Below are positions 1 through 8,485 of a stretch of DNA of 64,000 nt, one piece after another. The notes beneath the pieces were generated by a model that searched no databases, had not been told where the DNA came from, and saw only the letters and a list, made by a program, of their open reading frames with translations. Positions within the stretch are counted from its first letter, which is position 1. Each line of letters opens with the position of its first letter. The stretch comes from CAIKLP01 sp965279595 (GTDB taxonomy: Bacteria > Bacteroidota > Bacteroidia > Sphingobacteriales > Sphingobacteriaceae), in assembly GCA_965279595.1 (NCBI GenBank), contig OZ257246.1, positions 372,001 to 436,000 of the forward strand. Direction: 5' to 3'. The translations under genes and the position numbers were made by a program.

Positions 1-2
1 AT

Positions 3-47
3 GTAATTTATGCCGATGATTTTACACAAGAAAAATTAAGTGCATAA
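3..47 (+). CDS. C-terminal tail of an unidentified gene cut by the window edge
   Basis: Frame 3 is open from the window edge for 14 codons (ending DFTQEKLSA) and stops at a TAA. A strong terminator hairpin follows about 25 bp later, as expected for the end of a real gene. The fragment is too short to name a family. It could also be chance, since a 14-codon open frame is not significant alone. Confidence 0.35.
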   Translation, partial: VIYADDFTQEKLSA

Positions 48-71
48 TTAACACAACAAAATCAACAACAA

Positions 72-106
72 AAAAGGGCAAGTAATTTAATTTTACTTGC
101 CCTTTT
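72..106. terminator. Bidirectional terminator between the edge gene and accA
   Basis: A perfect 14-bp stem (aaaagggcaagtaa paired with ttacttgccctttt) with a 7-nt loop, flanked by A and T tracts. It lies between convergent genes, so it can serve both strands. Confidence 0.8.
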
Positions 107-124
107 AATTTATACCAATTCTTT

Positions 125-1084
125 TTATCCTTCAGTTACAACACCCATTGCACAGAATTTTGCAATACGCTCATCAATTCTTTTTTGTGAATCCATCTTT
201 CCTAATTTCGCTAAATCATCAATGATTTGTTGCTTAATGGTTGCTGCCATCATTGCAGGATCATTATGCGCACCACCAATTGGTTCTGGAATAATTCCAT
301 CTATCAATTTATTTTGCAACATATCAGGAGCAGTTAATTTCAAAGCTTCTGCTGCACGTTCTTTAAAATCCCAACTTCTCCACAAAATAGAAGAACATGA
401 TTCAGGAGAGATTACTGAATACCATGTGTATTGTAACATGTAAACTCGATCTCCAATACCAATTCCTAATGCTCCACCTGATGCACCTTCGCCTACAATG
501 AAACAAAGTACTGGTACTTTCAAAACTGACATTTCCAATAAATTTCTTGCAATTGCTTCTCCTTGTCCGCGTTCTTCTGCTTCTAAACCTGGGTATGCTC
601 CTGGGGTGTCAATGAATGTTACAATGGGTTTGTTAAACTTCTCTGCCAACTTCATTAAACGTAAAGCTTTGCGGTAACCTTCAGGATTTGCCATTCCGAA
701 ATTTCGATATTGACGCATTTTAGTATTTGCTCCTTTTTGATGGCCAATAAACATCACTGTTTGCCCATTCAAAGTTCCAAAACCACCTACAATTGCTTTG
801 TCATCTTTTACCGTTCTATCACCATGCATTTCTATAAAATCATCACATATAGACTCGATATAATGTAAAGTATATGGCCTTTCAGGATGACGAGAAATTT
901 GAACTTTTTGCCAACCATTTAGGTTTGCATAAATATCTTTTCTAGTCTTTTCAATTTTTTGTTCTAACTCTTGAATAGTGGCAGTTACATCAACTTTCGA
1001 TTTATCTGCAACTTGTTTCACTTTTTCCATTTGATCCATCAATTCTTCAATTGGTTTCTCAAAGTCAAATGAATTCTGGTTCAT
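125..1084 (-). CDS. accA: Acetyl-CoA carboxylase carboxyltransferase subunit alpha
   Basis: AccA is the alpha half of the carboxyltransferase that moves the carboxyl group from carboxybiotin to acetyl-CoA, giving malonyl-CoA for fatty acid synthesis in the cytoplasm. The 319-residue length is typical. An N-terminal helical region with FDFEKPIEEL is followed by the crotonase-like core, including FIDTPGAYPG and EERGQGEAIA near residues 157-179 and GEGASGGALGIG near 198-209, which help form the CoA and biotin oxyanion sites. The gene stands alone on the minus strand, with accD not in the window, as is usual for Bacteroidota. The ATG at 1084 matches the conserved N terminus. Confidence 0.97.
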   Translation of the reverse strand: MNQNSFDFEKPIEELMDQMEKVKQVADKSKVDVTATIQELEQKIEKTRKDIYANLNGWQKVQISRHPERPYTLHYIESICDDFIEMHGDRTVKDDKAIVGGFGTLNGQTVMFIGHQKGANTKMRQYRNFGMANPEGYRKALRLMKLAEKFNKPIVTFIDTPGAYPGLEAEERGQGEAIARNLLEMSVLKVPVLCFIVGEGASGGALGIGIGDRVYMLQYTWYSVISPESCSSILWRSWDFKERAAEALKLTAPDMLQNKLIDGIIPEPIGGAHNDPAMMAATIKQQIIDDLAKLGKMDSQKRIDERIAKFCAMGVVTEG

Positions 1085-1220
1085 ACGCTTTCTAATTATC
1101 GAGTGAAATTACTATTTTTTTATGAAGCGAAAAATTTTAATGCCATTTATTAGTAACCGATTGACTAACAGGTATTAAAATGGCAATTTGATTAAATTAC
1201 AAATAGCAGTTTAAGAAACA

Positions 1221-1275
1221 AAAAAGCAATGCGTATATATAATAAATAATAAAATAACTATACACATTGCTTTTT
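1221..1275. terminator. Terminator after the metal operon
   Basis: A 17-bp stem with a single C-A mismatch (aaaaagcaatg... paired with ...cattgcttttt) ends in T5 on both strands. It follows the stop of the HMA-domain gene at 1301 on the minus strand. A weaker imperfect repeat around ATGGC (about 1140-1183) lies next to it. Confidence 0.7.
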
Positions 1276-1300
1276 GTCAATAAAGAAAACACAGAGACTT

Positions 1301-1891
1301 TTATTCAAGTATAACCACTTTATAATGATTAATCTCTCCGTTTTCGGGTTTAAAATTTTCAACCAAAGTAATGATAGTAGATTCGGAAATTTTTGTTGAA
1401 TCATAAACCACTTTTGCTTTCTTAGTATCGTAATTTACCTCAGATAATTTCACACCTTTTTGTTTATACAAAGTAGATTCTATTCCTTTTGCACAGCCCA
1501 TTTCACACGTCATTCCTTCAATGATAAAATTCATCACTTTTAAATTATTTGCTTTTGCTGATAAAGGATCTCTTTCATACTTACAACAAGGAGGAAGTGC
1601 TTTATAATCTTTATCATTCGCTCGGTTATTTTCTGTATCATGTCCAGCTTTTGCAATGGCTTGTTGAATAGCTGCATTGTTTGTTTTACTTTGATCGTAA
1701 GTAATTACAACTCTTCCTTTAATGATATCCATTTTTGTTTGACTTACACCTGGAATTGCAGCAGTGACCCCCTCAACTCTTTCTATGCAATGATCACAAT
1801 TACCCTTTACTTTTATAGTGTCAGTTTTTGTTTGTGCTTGTGTGAAAATAGAACTCAGTAAAATCATCACAATAAATAATATTTTTTTCAT
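1301..1891 (-). CDS. Exported protein with two heavy-metal-associated (HMA) domains
   Basis: The 196-residue protein starts with a signal peptide (MKKILFIVMILLSSIFTQAQ). The first HMA-like domain follows at about residues 22-90 with a GNCDHC (CxxC) metal motif, and a second at about 118-190 has GMTCEMGC (CxxxC, an unusual spacing). A PPCCKY segment joins them. HMA domains bind Cu(I) or similar soft metals. The start lies 3 bp after the stop of the TonB receptor, so the two are almost surely co-transcribed. A periplasmic metal carrier working with the receptor is my inference; copper is likelier than other metals because of the upstream Cys-pair protein. Confidence 0.85.
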   Translation of the reverse strand: MKKILFIVMILLSSIFTQAQTKTDTIKVKGNCDHCIERVEGVTAAIPGVSQTKMDIIKGRVVITYDQSKTNNAAIQQAIAKAGHDTENNRANDKDYKALPPCCKYERDPLSAKANNLKVMNFIIEGMTCEMGCAKGIESTLYKQKGVKLSEVNYDTKKAKVVYDSTKISESTIITLVENFKPENGEINHYKVVILE

Positions 1892-1894
1892 TTT

Positions 1895-4105
1895 TTATTT
1901 TTTAGCAGTGAATTGATAACGGAAACCAACATAAATTCTTCTTCCATCCATTGGGCCCCAAATATAAGAGGCATCAAAGTATGGACCATAAGGATCGTCA
2001 GAACCCATTAAATGTGTTAATTGTTTAAAATCAAATAAATTTTCAGAACCTGTATATATTTCAAAATTTTTCAACTTACGTGTAACTTGTATATTAACGG
2101 TTTGATAGGCTGGAGAGTATTTAGGATAATCTTCTGCATTGAAATGACTATGTACTGCAGGTAATCTTTTTTGTCCAACCCAATTAATGGTAAAATTACT
2201 TTTCCATTTTTTGTTGAATGATTCATAATACAAACTACTGATGAATCGATGTTTTGCTATAAATGGATCTTGCAATTTACCTAAGCTAGTTTCAGACTCA
2301 ACTTCTAAATATTTATAAGCCAATTTCAGCTCAACTGTTTTCAAAATTTTATACATAAAATCTGTTTGAAAAGTTGTTGAGGTAGAACCATTAGTTTGAT
2401 TATAAATAGTAAATGCTAAAGGGTCTTGATCCATATCAACACGCATTCTACTCAAAAAATCAGTGCGGTAATAATCTACACCAATACTTCCATTGCGATA
2501 TGCTAAATGAAACTCTTGGGTTAAATTAATTCCAAAATTTATGGCTTGTTCAGGCACTAATTTGTTTAAAATATTGATTGGTTTTGAACTTACCAAAAGT
2601 GCTGGGTTCTCAGCAAATAAATGTGGATTCCTTACTCCCATTCCTACACTTGCGCGTACATCTGTATGTTCTGAAAACGAATATTTCACATTGGCTCTTG
2701 GACTCCAATAAACTTTATTTACAAATTTATCTGCACGTAAGCCAGCAATAAATGTTAATCTAGCGTTGGGTTTATAGGTGTCTTCCAAAAACACTCCTGG
2801 TATATTTTCCACACGATCCAAATTCATTACATCAAACTTTTCATCTATATTTTCTAATCGATAACTGAAGCCAATATTCATTGAATTTTTCTTGCCTAAT
2901 TCTCTATTATATATCAAACGTAAATTTCCCGAAAGCTGTTCGCCATCATATTTACGCATGCCATAAAAACCTTGCTGGATATGGCTAACTAAAGAATACT
3001 GCAATCCAAAACTTTGGTAAGTTTTATTAGGAATAACATAACCTGTGCGTCCATAAAACTCCACTCTGTTGGTATTTATTTTTTGTCCCCATGAAGTTAA
3101 GTCTGCACTATTTCTCGAATAATCAAAAGTGCTTTGTCCGCTCATTCTTTCTTCAGTTAAAAACTTAATTGAATTTTGCGACATCAAACCTCTTCGGTTA
3201 TTGTATTTCCATTTACTCAAAATATTGAAATTAGTTACCATTGGCATATCCAAAAAGGTATCTCCATTTTCATCAACTTTGTATCTAAAATCATCTGCAT
3301 GTATAGAAAGAAAAGTAGAAAGTTCAGGAGAAAACTTTTTTGCTAAATCAACATTGATTTCTTTTCTTAAATTTTCATCTGCATATCCATTCACAAAAAT
3401 CATTGGTGCTTTTTCTGGATCTTTTAAATCAACATTAATCATTCCACTGATTGCCTCTGGACCAAAAATAACAGAGCCTGGGCCTTTCACAATATTGATA
3501 GCATCTATTTGTGTACCTGGAATTCCGTTCAAGCCATAAGTAATACCTAAGCCAGAAATTAGCGGAGCATTTTCAGTGAGTAGTTGTATGTAAGAACCTG
3601 ACAAACCCAATACTTGCAACTCTTTACTGCCTGTTAAAGCATCTTTATAAGTTACATCCACAGTTGCATTGGTCTCAAAACTTTCACCCAAATTACAACA
3701 TGCCGCTTTTCGTAATTCTTTATCTGAAATCACTTCTGTTTTGATAGGGTTCATGGAAATCATAGTCCCTGATTTTTCATAAACTACTTCTGCAGTTTTC
3801 AATTGCTTAATACTTTGCAAATGCAACATCAGGGGTTTGTCCATTACAAATGCAAAAGTGTCTGTTTGAAAACCCAACATACTTACAATTAATCGATAAT
3901 CTGAAACTGAACCAAGTGGAATACTAAAATCTCCTTTATCTCCACTCAAAATATATTGATTGGTATTAATTAGCAAAATTGTAGCACCTGCTAGAGGTTC
4001 GTGTTTACCATTTTTCATTTCCATTACTACACCTGAAATTACTTGAGCAGAAACAGAAATCTGCAATAAGCAAAAAAGCGATAGCAAGGCTATAGTTTTT
4101 TTCAT
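1895..4105 (-). CDS. TonB-dependent receptor of the metal operon
   Basis: A 736-residue outer-membrane receptor. It has a signal peptide (about 1-20), a carboxypeptidase-regulatory-like domain (about 21-105), a plug domain (about 125-235, with KGPGSVIFGPEAISG) and a 22-strand-type barrel ending in a C-terminal aromatic-rich strand (RIYVGFRYQF). A CC pair sits in the plug (RKAACCNLGESF), fitting a metal-linked receptor. It takes up its ligand with energy from TonB. Its neighbours are a Cys-pair small protein upstream and an HMA protein 3 bp downstream, so a metal or metallophore ligand is inferred. I see no cobalamin riboswitch upstream, which argues against a plain BtuB role. Confidence 0.9.
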   Translation of the reverse strand: MKKTIALLSLFCLLQISVSAQVISGVVMEMKNGKHEPLAGATILLINTNQYILSGDKGDFSIPLGSVSDYRLIVSMLGFQTDTFAFVMDKPLMLHLQSIKQLKTAEVVYEKSGTMISMNPIKTEVISDKELRKAACCNLGESFETNATVDVTYKDALTGSKELQVLGLSGSYIQLLTENAPLISGLGITYGLNGIPGTQIDAINIVKGPGSVIFGPEAISGMINVDLKDPEKAPMIFVNGYADENLRKEINVDLAKKFSPELSTFLSIHADDFRYKVDENGDTFLDMPMVTNFNILSKWKYNNRRGLMSQNSIKFLTEERMSGQSTFDYSRNSADLTSWGQKINTNRVEFYGRTGYVIPNKTYQSFGLQYSLVSHIQQGFYGMRKYDGEQLSGNLRLIYNRELGKKNSMNIGFSYRLENIDEKFDVMNLDRVENIPGVFLEDTYKPNARLTFIAGLRADKFVNKVYWSPRANVKYSFSEHTDVRASVGMGVRNPHLFAENPALLVSSKPINILNKLVPEQAINFGINLTQEFHLAYRNGSIGVDYYRTDFLSRMRVDMDQDPLAFTIYNQTNGSTSTTFQTDFMYKILKTVELKLAYKYLEVESETSLGKLQDPFIAKHRFISSLYYESFNKKWKSNFTINWVGQKRLPAVHSHFNAEDYPKYSPAYQTVNIQVTRKLKNFEIYTGSENLFDFKQLTHLMGSDDPYGPYFDASYIWGPMDGRRIYVGFRYQFTAKK

Positions 4106-4179
4106 TATTTAGAATTTAAAATTTAACAAATTGTTAGTGTATGCAATACTTTGTATTACATCAAATTCAATTCATTATA

Positions 4180-4572
4180 TCAAATTCTAAAAATGCAGTA
4201 AGAAATGTTTCTTGAAAAAATTTGAACATCAGGCGAGAATTCAAAAACTGTTTGAATTAGCTGATTTGGAAGCTGCAAAATACTAAACTTTACAAAAGTC
4301 AATATTTGTAAAAAAAGTACTGGACTGGCTATTTTATTTTCATTATCACTTTTGATGAACTGATCTTTAATCTGTACCAATTGTTGCTCATTGCTGCAAC
4401 AATCCATTGGTTCAGTAGCTTGCATGCCTTCTTCTTCACAACAACTTGTATTGGGCTGAACAATAACACTAGTTGATTTTAAATTTTCGCCACAGAAATG
4501 TGCATACACTTGATAGCCCATAGTATTGAGCAATAAGTAAGCAGCCATTAATACAACAAACAATTTCTTCAT
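4180..4572 (-). CDS. Small exported Cys-rich protein, HYC_CC_PP-like
   Basis: 130 residues with an N-terminal signal or membrane segment (about 1-22), then AHFCG, a CCEEE pair and an MDCCS pair, and a hydrophobic patch near residues 85-110. The His-x-Cys followed by Cys pairs resembles the HYC_CC_PP family found beside copper genes in Bacteroidota, though the PP element is not obvious. It probably binds or senses a soft metal in the envelope. It leads the operon with the TonB receptor (75 bp downstream) and the HMA protein. A very good promoter lies only 5 bp before its ATG, suggesting an almost leaderless mRNA. Confidence 0.75.
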   Translation of the reverse strand: MKKLFVVLMAAYLLLNTMGYQVYAHFCGENLKSTSVIVQPNTSCCEEEGMQATEPMDCCSNEQQLVQIKDQFIKSDNENKIASPVLFLQILTFVKFSILQLPNQLIQTVFEFSPDVQIFSRNISYCIFRI

Positions 4573-4577
4573 CCCTA

Positions 4578-4608
4578 CAAAGATAAAGTTATTCTCCTTC
4601 TCCTCAAA
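4578..4608 (-). promoter_or_regulatory. Bacteroidota-type promoter for the metal operon
   Basis: Read on the minus strand this is TTTG-N19-TATCTTTG, an exact fit to the TTTG / TAnnTTTG consensus. The -7 box ends 5 bp before the ATG at 4572, so transcription should start at or within a few bases of the start codon. Confidence 0.6.
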
Positions 4609-4642
4609 ATGTTTAAATTAGGGGCTTAAATCGCTTATCTAA

Positions 4643-5161
4643 ATGAAAAAACACTATTTACTTTTAATTGGTTTCTGCATTATTTTATTGCAAGCCTGCT
4701 CAACTAAAGAGGAAAAAGACTATAGCGCCATAAAAGCAATTGAAAAGCAATTGTATGCAAAGCAAACAATTGAAGATTTAACTTTAGCAAAAGAGCTCAT
4801 CAAATTATCAGATGCATATGCTAAGGAATATAAAAACGACCCTAAAACGGCAGAAATACTATATAAAAGTGCAGAAGTATGTTCAGGAATTGGGCAATAT
4901 GAGCATGCTATCAGAACCTTTCAACAAGTATATTTAGCATATCCAAAATTTAATAAGGCAGCTGAAAGTATGTTTTTATGTGGTTTCATTTATGAAACTA
5001 ATTTAAATAACATACAACAGGCTAGCTATTATTACAAAGAATTCATTTTGAAATACCCACAACATGCTTTAGCTAAAGATGCACAAGCTTGTTTAGATAA
5101 TTTAGGAAAAACACCTGAAGAATTGGTAAAAGAATTTCAACAAAAAGAAAAAGCAAAATAA
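4643..5161 (+). CDS. TPR-containing lipoprotein
   Basis: 172 residues with a lipoprotein signal peptide and lipobox (LLQACS, Cys about residue 19). The rest is helical, with tetratricopeptide-like repeats: LYKSAEVCSGIGQYEHAIRT near 74-93 and the following pairs with A/Y/F at TPR positions. This build recalls the short TPR lipoproteins of the BamD/YbgF type that sit on the inner face of the outer membrane, but it is shorter than BamD and I would not name it so. The gene lies 32 bp before a TSUP permease on the same strand, so the two may be co-transcribed. Function unknown. Confidence 0.8.
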   Translation: MKKHYLLLIGFCIILLQACSTKEEKDYSAIKAIEKQLYAKQTIEDLTLAKELIKLSDAYAKEYKNDPKTAEILYKSAEVCSGIGQYEHAIRTFQQVYLAYPKFNKAAESMFLCGFIYETNLNNIQQASYYYKEFILKYPQHALAKDAQACLDNLGKTPEELVKEFQQKEKAK

Positions 5162-5193
5162 TTTTTTTTGTAGCATTTAATTTAATAAAAAAG

Positions 5194-5961
5194 ATGATAT
5201 TTTGGGTTTGTGTGGTTGCTTTGTTAGCCTCTTTGCTTACTTTTTTTAGTGGCTTCGGCTTAGGTACTTTATTGTTGCCAGTGATGAGTATGTTTTTCCC
5301 AATTGAAATTGCAATTCTATCTACTGCCATCATTCATTTCAGCAATAATATTTTCAAATTTGGTTTAACATTTAAATACATTAACCAAAAAATTCTGTGG
5401 ACATTCGGCTTGCCCGCTATTTTAGCAGCTTTCATAGGTGCATATATATTGAAATATATCAGCAGCATTCATTCTATAAATTATCAATTAGCTGGATATG
5501 ATATGCAAACAAGTTTGGTAAAAATAATTATTGCAATTCTTATTTTATGTTTCATAGTAATTGAATTACATCCATATTTTCAAAAAATAAATTTCAATAA
5601 CCAATACTTACCTGTTGGTGGTATGTTAAGCGGTTTTTTTGGTGGCTTATCTGGACATCAAGGAGCATTGCGTTCCATGTTTTTATCAAAAGCACAATTG
5701 AGTAAAGAAACATTCATTGCTACTGGAATAGCCATTGCATGTTTAATTGATATCAGTAGAATGAGTATGTATATACCACAGTTTAGATCACAAATTAATC
5801 AACTTCCTGTTGGTTTATTATTTTGTGCAACAGTGAGTGCTATTGTGGGAGCTATAATTGGTAATAGATTATTGAAGAAGGTAACGATTACTAGCATTCA
5901 AAGAATTCTAAGTGTATGCTTAATTGTGCTGGCTTTGGCTTTAGGATTTGGGTTAATTTAA
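5194..5961 (+). CDS. TSUP (TauE/SafE) family membrane permease
   Basis: 255 residues, nearly all hydrophobic, with about eight predicted membrane helices in two halves. Each half carries a glycine-rich turn typical of the family (SGFGLGTLLLP near residue 18 and SGFFGGLSGHQGA near 146). TSUP proteins are thought to move sulfite, sulfonates or other small organic anions across the inner membrane; the substrate here cannot be told. It is distinct from the shorter SafE-like protein in the cco locus, which has the HCxxMCGP signature that this one lacks. A shared terminator hairpin follows. Confidence 0.88.
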   Translation: MIFWVCVVALLASLLTFFSGFGLGTLLLPVMSMFFPIEIAILSTAIIHFSNNIFKFGLTFKYINQKILWTFGLPAILAAFIGAYILKYISSIHSINYQLAGYDMQTSLVKIIIAILILCFIVIELHPYFQKINFNNQYLPVGGMLSGFFGGLSGHQGALRSMFLSKAQLSKETFIATGIAIACLIDISRMSMYIPQFRSQINQLPVGLLFCATVSAIVGAIIGNRLLKKVTITSIQRILSVCLIVLALALGFGLI

Positions 5962-5970
5962 TAATTAAAA

Positions 5971-6010
5971 AAACCTGGAATTCATTTTCAGAAAAACAAA
6001 TTCCAGGTTT
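5971..6010. terminator. Bidirectional terminator between TSUP and PfkB genes
   Basis: A perfect 12-bp stem (aaacctggaatt with aattccaggttt) and a 16-nt loop, flanked by A7 and T-rich sequence. It lies between convergent stops at 5961 and 6016. Confidence 0.8.
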
Positions 6011-6015
6011 GATTT

Positions 6016-6939
6016 TTACTTCAGCAAAATATCAAATTGAGCTAAGTTTACAAACTCATTGATTCTTGATTTCAAATCAGTATCTGCTAAATTCTTTATT
6101 CTTTCAGTTCCGAATTTCTCCACACAAAAAGAAGCCATTGCCGAACCATAAATAATAGCACGTTTCATATTATCAAAAGATTTATCATCAGTATTAGCTA
6201 AATAACCAATAAAACCACCTGCAAAAGTATCACCTGCTCCTGTTGGATCGAATACTTCTTCTAAAGGTAAAGCTGGAGCTGAAAAAACTTGATTGCCATG
6301 AAACAACAAGGCACCATGCTCTCCTTTTTTGATAATTAAATATTGCGGGCCCATAGCTAAAATTTTACGAGCTGCTTTTACCAAAGAATATTCTCCTGAC
6401 AATTGTCTTGCTTCTGCATCATTGATAGTCAATACATCAACCATTTTAATGGTTTCTAATAAATCAGGCATTGCAATGTCCATCCAAAAGTTCATGGTGT
6501 CCATTACAATTAATTTCGGTCGTTTTGTTAAGCGCTTAATTACAGTTTGTTGCACCTGTGGACTTAAATTTCCAAGCATTAAATAAGTACAATCTTGGTA
6601 GCTTTCAGGAATAATTGGATCAAAATCTGCTAAAACATTCAATTCAGTAATTAATGTGTCTCTATTATTAAGGTCGTTGTGGTATTTTCCTGACCAAAAA
6701 AACGATTTCTCGCCGATTTTCACTTGTAATCCTTCTGTAGAAATGCCATGTTTTCCAAAATCATCGATATCAGCTTGGGCAAAATCATCACCAACTACAC
6801 CTACTATTTTGGTTTTATCATAAAAGTAACTTGCGGCTAAACTTGCGTAAGTGGCTGCTCCACCGACTATTTTGTCGGTTTTTCCGAATGGAGTTTCAAT
6901 GGCATCAAAGGCAACGGTTCCAATAACTACTAGGCTCAT
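6016..6939 (-). CDS. PfkB/ribokinase-family sugar or nucleoside kinase
   Basis: 307 residues of the ribokinase fold. The N-terminal GGAATYASLAAS (about 25-36) is the PfkB signature 1 region, and DPTGAGDTFAGGFIGYL (about 231-247) is signature 2, holding the catalytic Asp and the anion hole. The protein phosphorylates a sugar, nucleoside or related alcohol with ATP in the cytoplasm. The substrate is not clear; adenosine-kinase-like members of Bacteroidota look similar. It stands alone between a terminator and the tRNA-Asn gene. Confidence 0.9.
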   Translation of the reverse strand: MSLVVIGTVAFDAIETPFGKTDKIVGGAATYASLAASYFYDKTKIVGVVGDDFAQADIDDFGKHGISTEGLQVKIGEKSFFWSGKYHNDLNNRDTLITELNVLADFDPIIPESYQDCTYLMLGNLSPQVQQTVIKRLTKRPKLIVMDTMNFWMDIAMPDLLETIKMVDVLTINDAEARQLSGEYSLVKAARKILAMGPQYLIIKKGEHGALLFHGNQVFSAPALPLEEVFDPTGAGDTFAGGFIGYLANTDDKSFDNMKRAIIYGSAMASFCVEKFGTERIKNLADTDLKSRINEFVNLAQFDILLK

Positions 6940-7037
6940 ATTTATTTTAAATTTTTTTTGTACAAATATTGCATAATTAAATTGAATAGCCTAATATTGC
7001 ATTCCCTTACAAAAAGCAATTAATGTAAGCTCAAAAC

Positions 7038-7111
7038 TCCTGAATAGCTCAGCTGGTTAGAGCATCTGACTGTTAATCAGAGGGTCGCTGGTTCGAGTCC
7101 AGCTTCAGGAG
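7038..7111 (+). tRNA. tRNA-Asn (GTT)
   Basis: The sequence folds into a full cloverleaf: acceptor stem TCCTGAA/TTCAGGA, D arm GCTCAGCTGGTTAGAGC, anticodon stem TCTGA/TCAGA with loop CTGTTAA (anticodon GTT at 7072-7074), T arm GCTGG-TTCGAGT-CCAGC, discriminator G. The 3' CCA is not encoded. It is followed by a terminator hairpin. Confidence 0.97.
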
Positions 7112-7120
7112 CAGAAAAAC

Positions 7121-7150
7121 AAAGCCTTACAGAAATGTGAGGCTTTTTTT
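7121..7150. terminator. Terminator after tRNA-Asn
   Basis: A 10-bp stem with one G-U pair (AAAGCCTTAC with GTGAGGCTTT) followed by T7. It ends just before the GNAT stop at 7152 and can serve both the tRNA and the convergent GNAT gene. Confidence 0.75.
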
Positions 7151-7151
7151 G

Positions 7152-7667
7152 TTATAATTCTTTCACAAACCAATAGTCAGTTTGGGGAGTTAAGCCCAGA
7201 GGGAAATCATTCTCAACACCTGAATTCATGAAGCCGTGTTTTTCATAAAAGCCACGAGCGCGAAAGTTGTATTCCCAAACCGATAAATACATTATTTGGA
7301 ATCCATTTTTACGTGCAAAATCAATAGCGAAATCCATTAGCTTATTGGCAACTCCCGAACCATGAAAATCTTTTAGTAGATAGAATCGAACCAACTCAAT
7401 ACATTTCCGATTTTGAAATAAATCTAATGGACAATCATGCTTTGCATTGATTCGCATATAACCTTTCGCTATTCCATCCTCTTCAAAAAAAAAGAAATTA
7501 TCAGCATTATCTTGTAACTCTAATTCAACTTGTTTTGAATTGAAATATAATTCTAAAACACCTTGTAGATCTTCCCTGGAACAAGTATTGCCAAATGTAT
7601 CGTCAAAAGTCTTTCTGCCAATGTTCTGTAATAGCGTAACATCATTCAAATCACCACGTCTTATCAT
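7152..7667 (-). CDS. GNAT family N-acetyltransferase
   Basis: 171 residues of the GNAT fold. The acetyl-CoA loop is DFHGSGVANKLM (about residues 105-116), a good match to Q/RxxGxG/A. The C-terminal part has YLSVWEYNFRARGFYEKHGF, with the usual Tyr/Phe of the last strand-helix unit. It transfers an acetyl group from acetyl-CoA to an amine; the acceptor is unknown. It may be an antibiotic or protein acetyltransferase, but nothing in the sequence decides this. It stands alone on the minus strand after the tRNA terminator. Confidence 0.88.
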   Translation of the reverse strand: MIRRGDLNDVTLLQNIGRKTFDDTFGNTCSREDLQGVLELYFNSKQVELELQDNADNFFFFEEDGIAKGYMRINAKHDCPLDLFQNRKCIELVRFYLLKDFHGSGVANKLMDFAIDFARKNGFQIMYLSVWEYNFRARGFYEKHGFMNSGVENDFPLGLTPQTDYWFVKEL

Positions 7668-7893
7668 TTAGCTAATTTATTAAATTTAACTTATTTAAAC
7701 AGCTCTTTATCACAACAAATTTCGTCAATAAAGGGATCAGAATAAATCAAAGACTTTCAGAAATGCGATGTTTTTTTTGTTAAGCCCATAAAATGCTTCT
7801 CTATATTCAGACATTAATTTATTTGAAATTTCTTCAAATTTATTTAGCTTCAACAATTATCTAATCAATAATTAACCTAAATATTCTATTCCC

Positions 7894-8304
7894 ATGAATC
7901 CTATTTTGAAAAATAGTCTAGCAGTACTTGTAGGTATTGTATTAGGCAGTGTCATTAATATGGCAATCATTACCATTTCTGGTTCTATCATTCCTCCACC
8001 TGATGGTGCTGATTTAAAAACAATGGAAGGTCTAAAAGCTTCTATGCATTTAATGCAACCCAAACATTTTCTATTTCCATTTTTAGCCCATGCATTGGGA
8101 ACTTTAGTTGGTGCCATACTCGCTTTTAAAATTGCAGCTTCTCGAAATTCACAAATGGCATTAATTGTTGCTGTTTTATTTTTGATTGGAGGTATTGCCA
8201 ATGTGATCATGTTGCCATCACCTATGTGGTTTAATGTGGTTGATTTAGTTGGTGCATATTTGCCGATGTGGTATTTGGGTGTGAGGGTGGTGGGAAGGAA
8301 TTAA
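7894..8304 (+). CDS. Small four-helix membrane protein, unknown function
   Basis: 136 residues with four predicted membrane helices (about 8-28, 66-83, 90-108, 114-132) and a short outside loop containing SGSIIPPPDGAD. I do not recognise a named family. In shape it resembles the 126-residue protein at 11864-12244, including an aromatic/proline loop before the last helix (PSPMWF here, EPPHWYP there), so they may be distant relatives. The strongly hydrophobic composition and clear start support a real gene. It begins a series of small plus-strand genes that runs to 14.4 kb. Confidence 0.75.
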   Translation: MNPILKNSLAVLVGIVLGSVINMAIITISGSIIPPPDGADLKTMEGLKASMHLMQPKHFLFPFLAHALGTLVGAILAFKIAASRNSQMALIVAVLFLIGGIANVIMLPSPMWFNVVDLVGAYLPMWYLGVRVVGRN

Positions 8305-8485
8305 TAATTTATTTTACAAATTAAAAATTGAGTTTCCCTTATCTTAAATTCTTAACACATTATAAATATTATTTATCTAAACTAAGTTTCAAATATTAAT
8401 CAATTATCCACTTATATATAGGGTTTATTATATTTTACTTATTTTTTTGAAAATATATTAAACACAATATATAAAGATCATACTC

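Noticed and set aside
1640..1861. Open frames opposite real genes (here and at many other places)
   Set aside because: They lie wholly within strong genes on the other strand and show no family features; they arise from AT-rich codon use.
4106..4179. Cobalamin riboswitch before the TonB receptor
   Set aside because: The space is only 74 bp and lacks a B12-box-like sequence; the receptor is co-transcribed with the upstream Cys-pair gene.
7741..7790. Second tRNA terminator or duplicated tRNA end after the GNAT gene
   Set aside because: The stretch tcagaaatgcgatgtttt resembles the hairpin after tRNA-Asn, but no stem forms and no tRNA remnant is seen.
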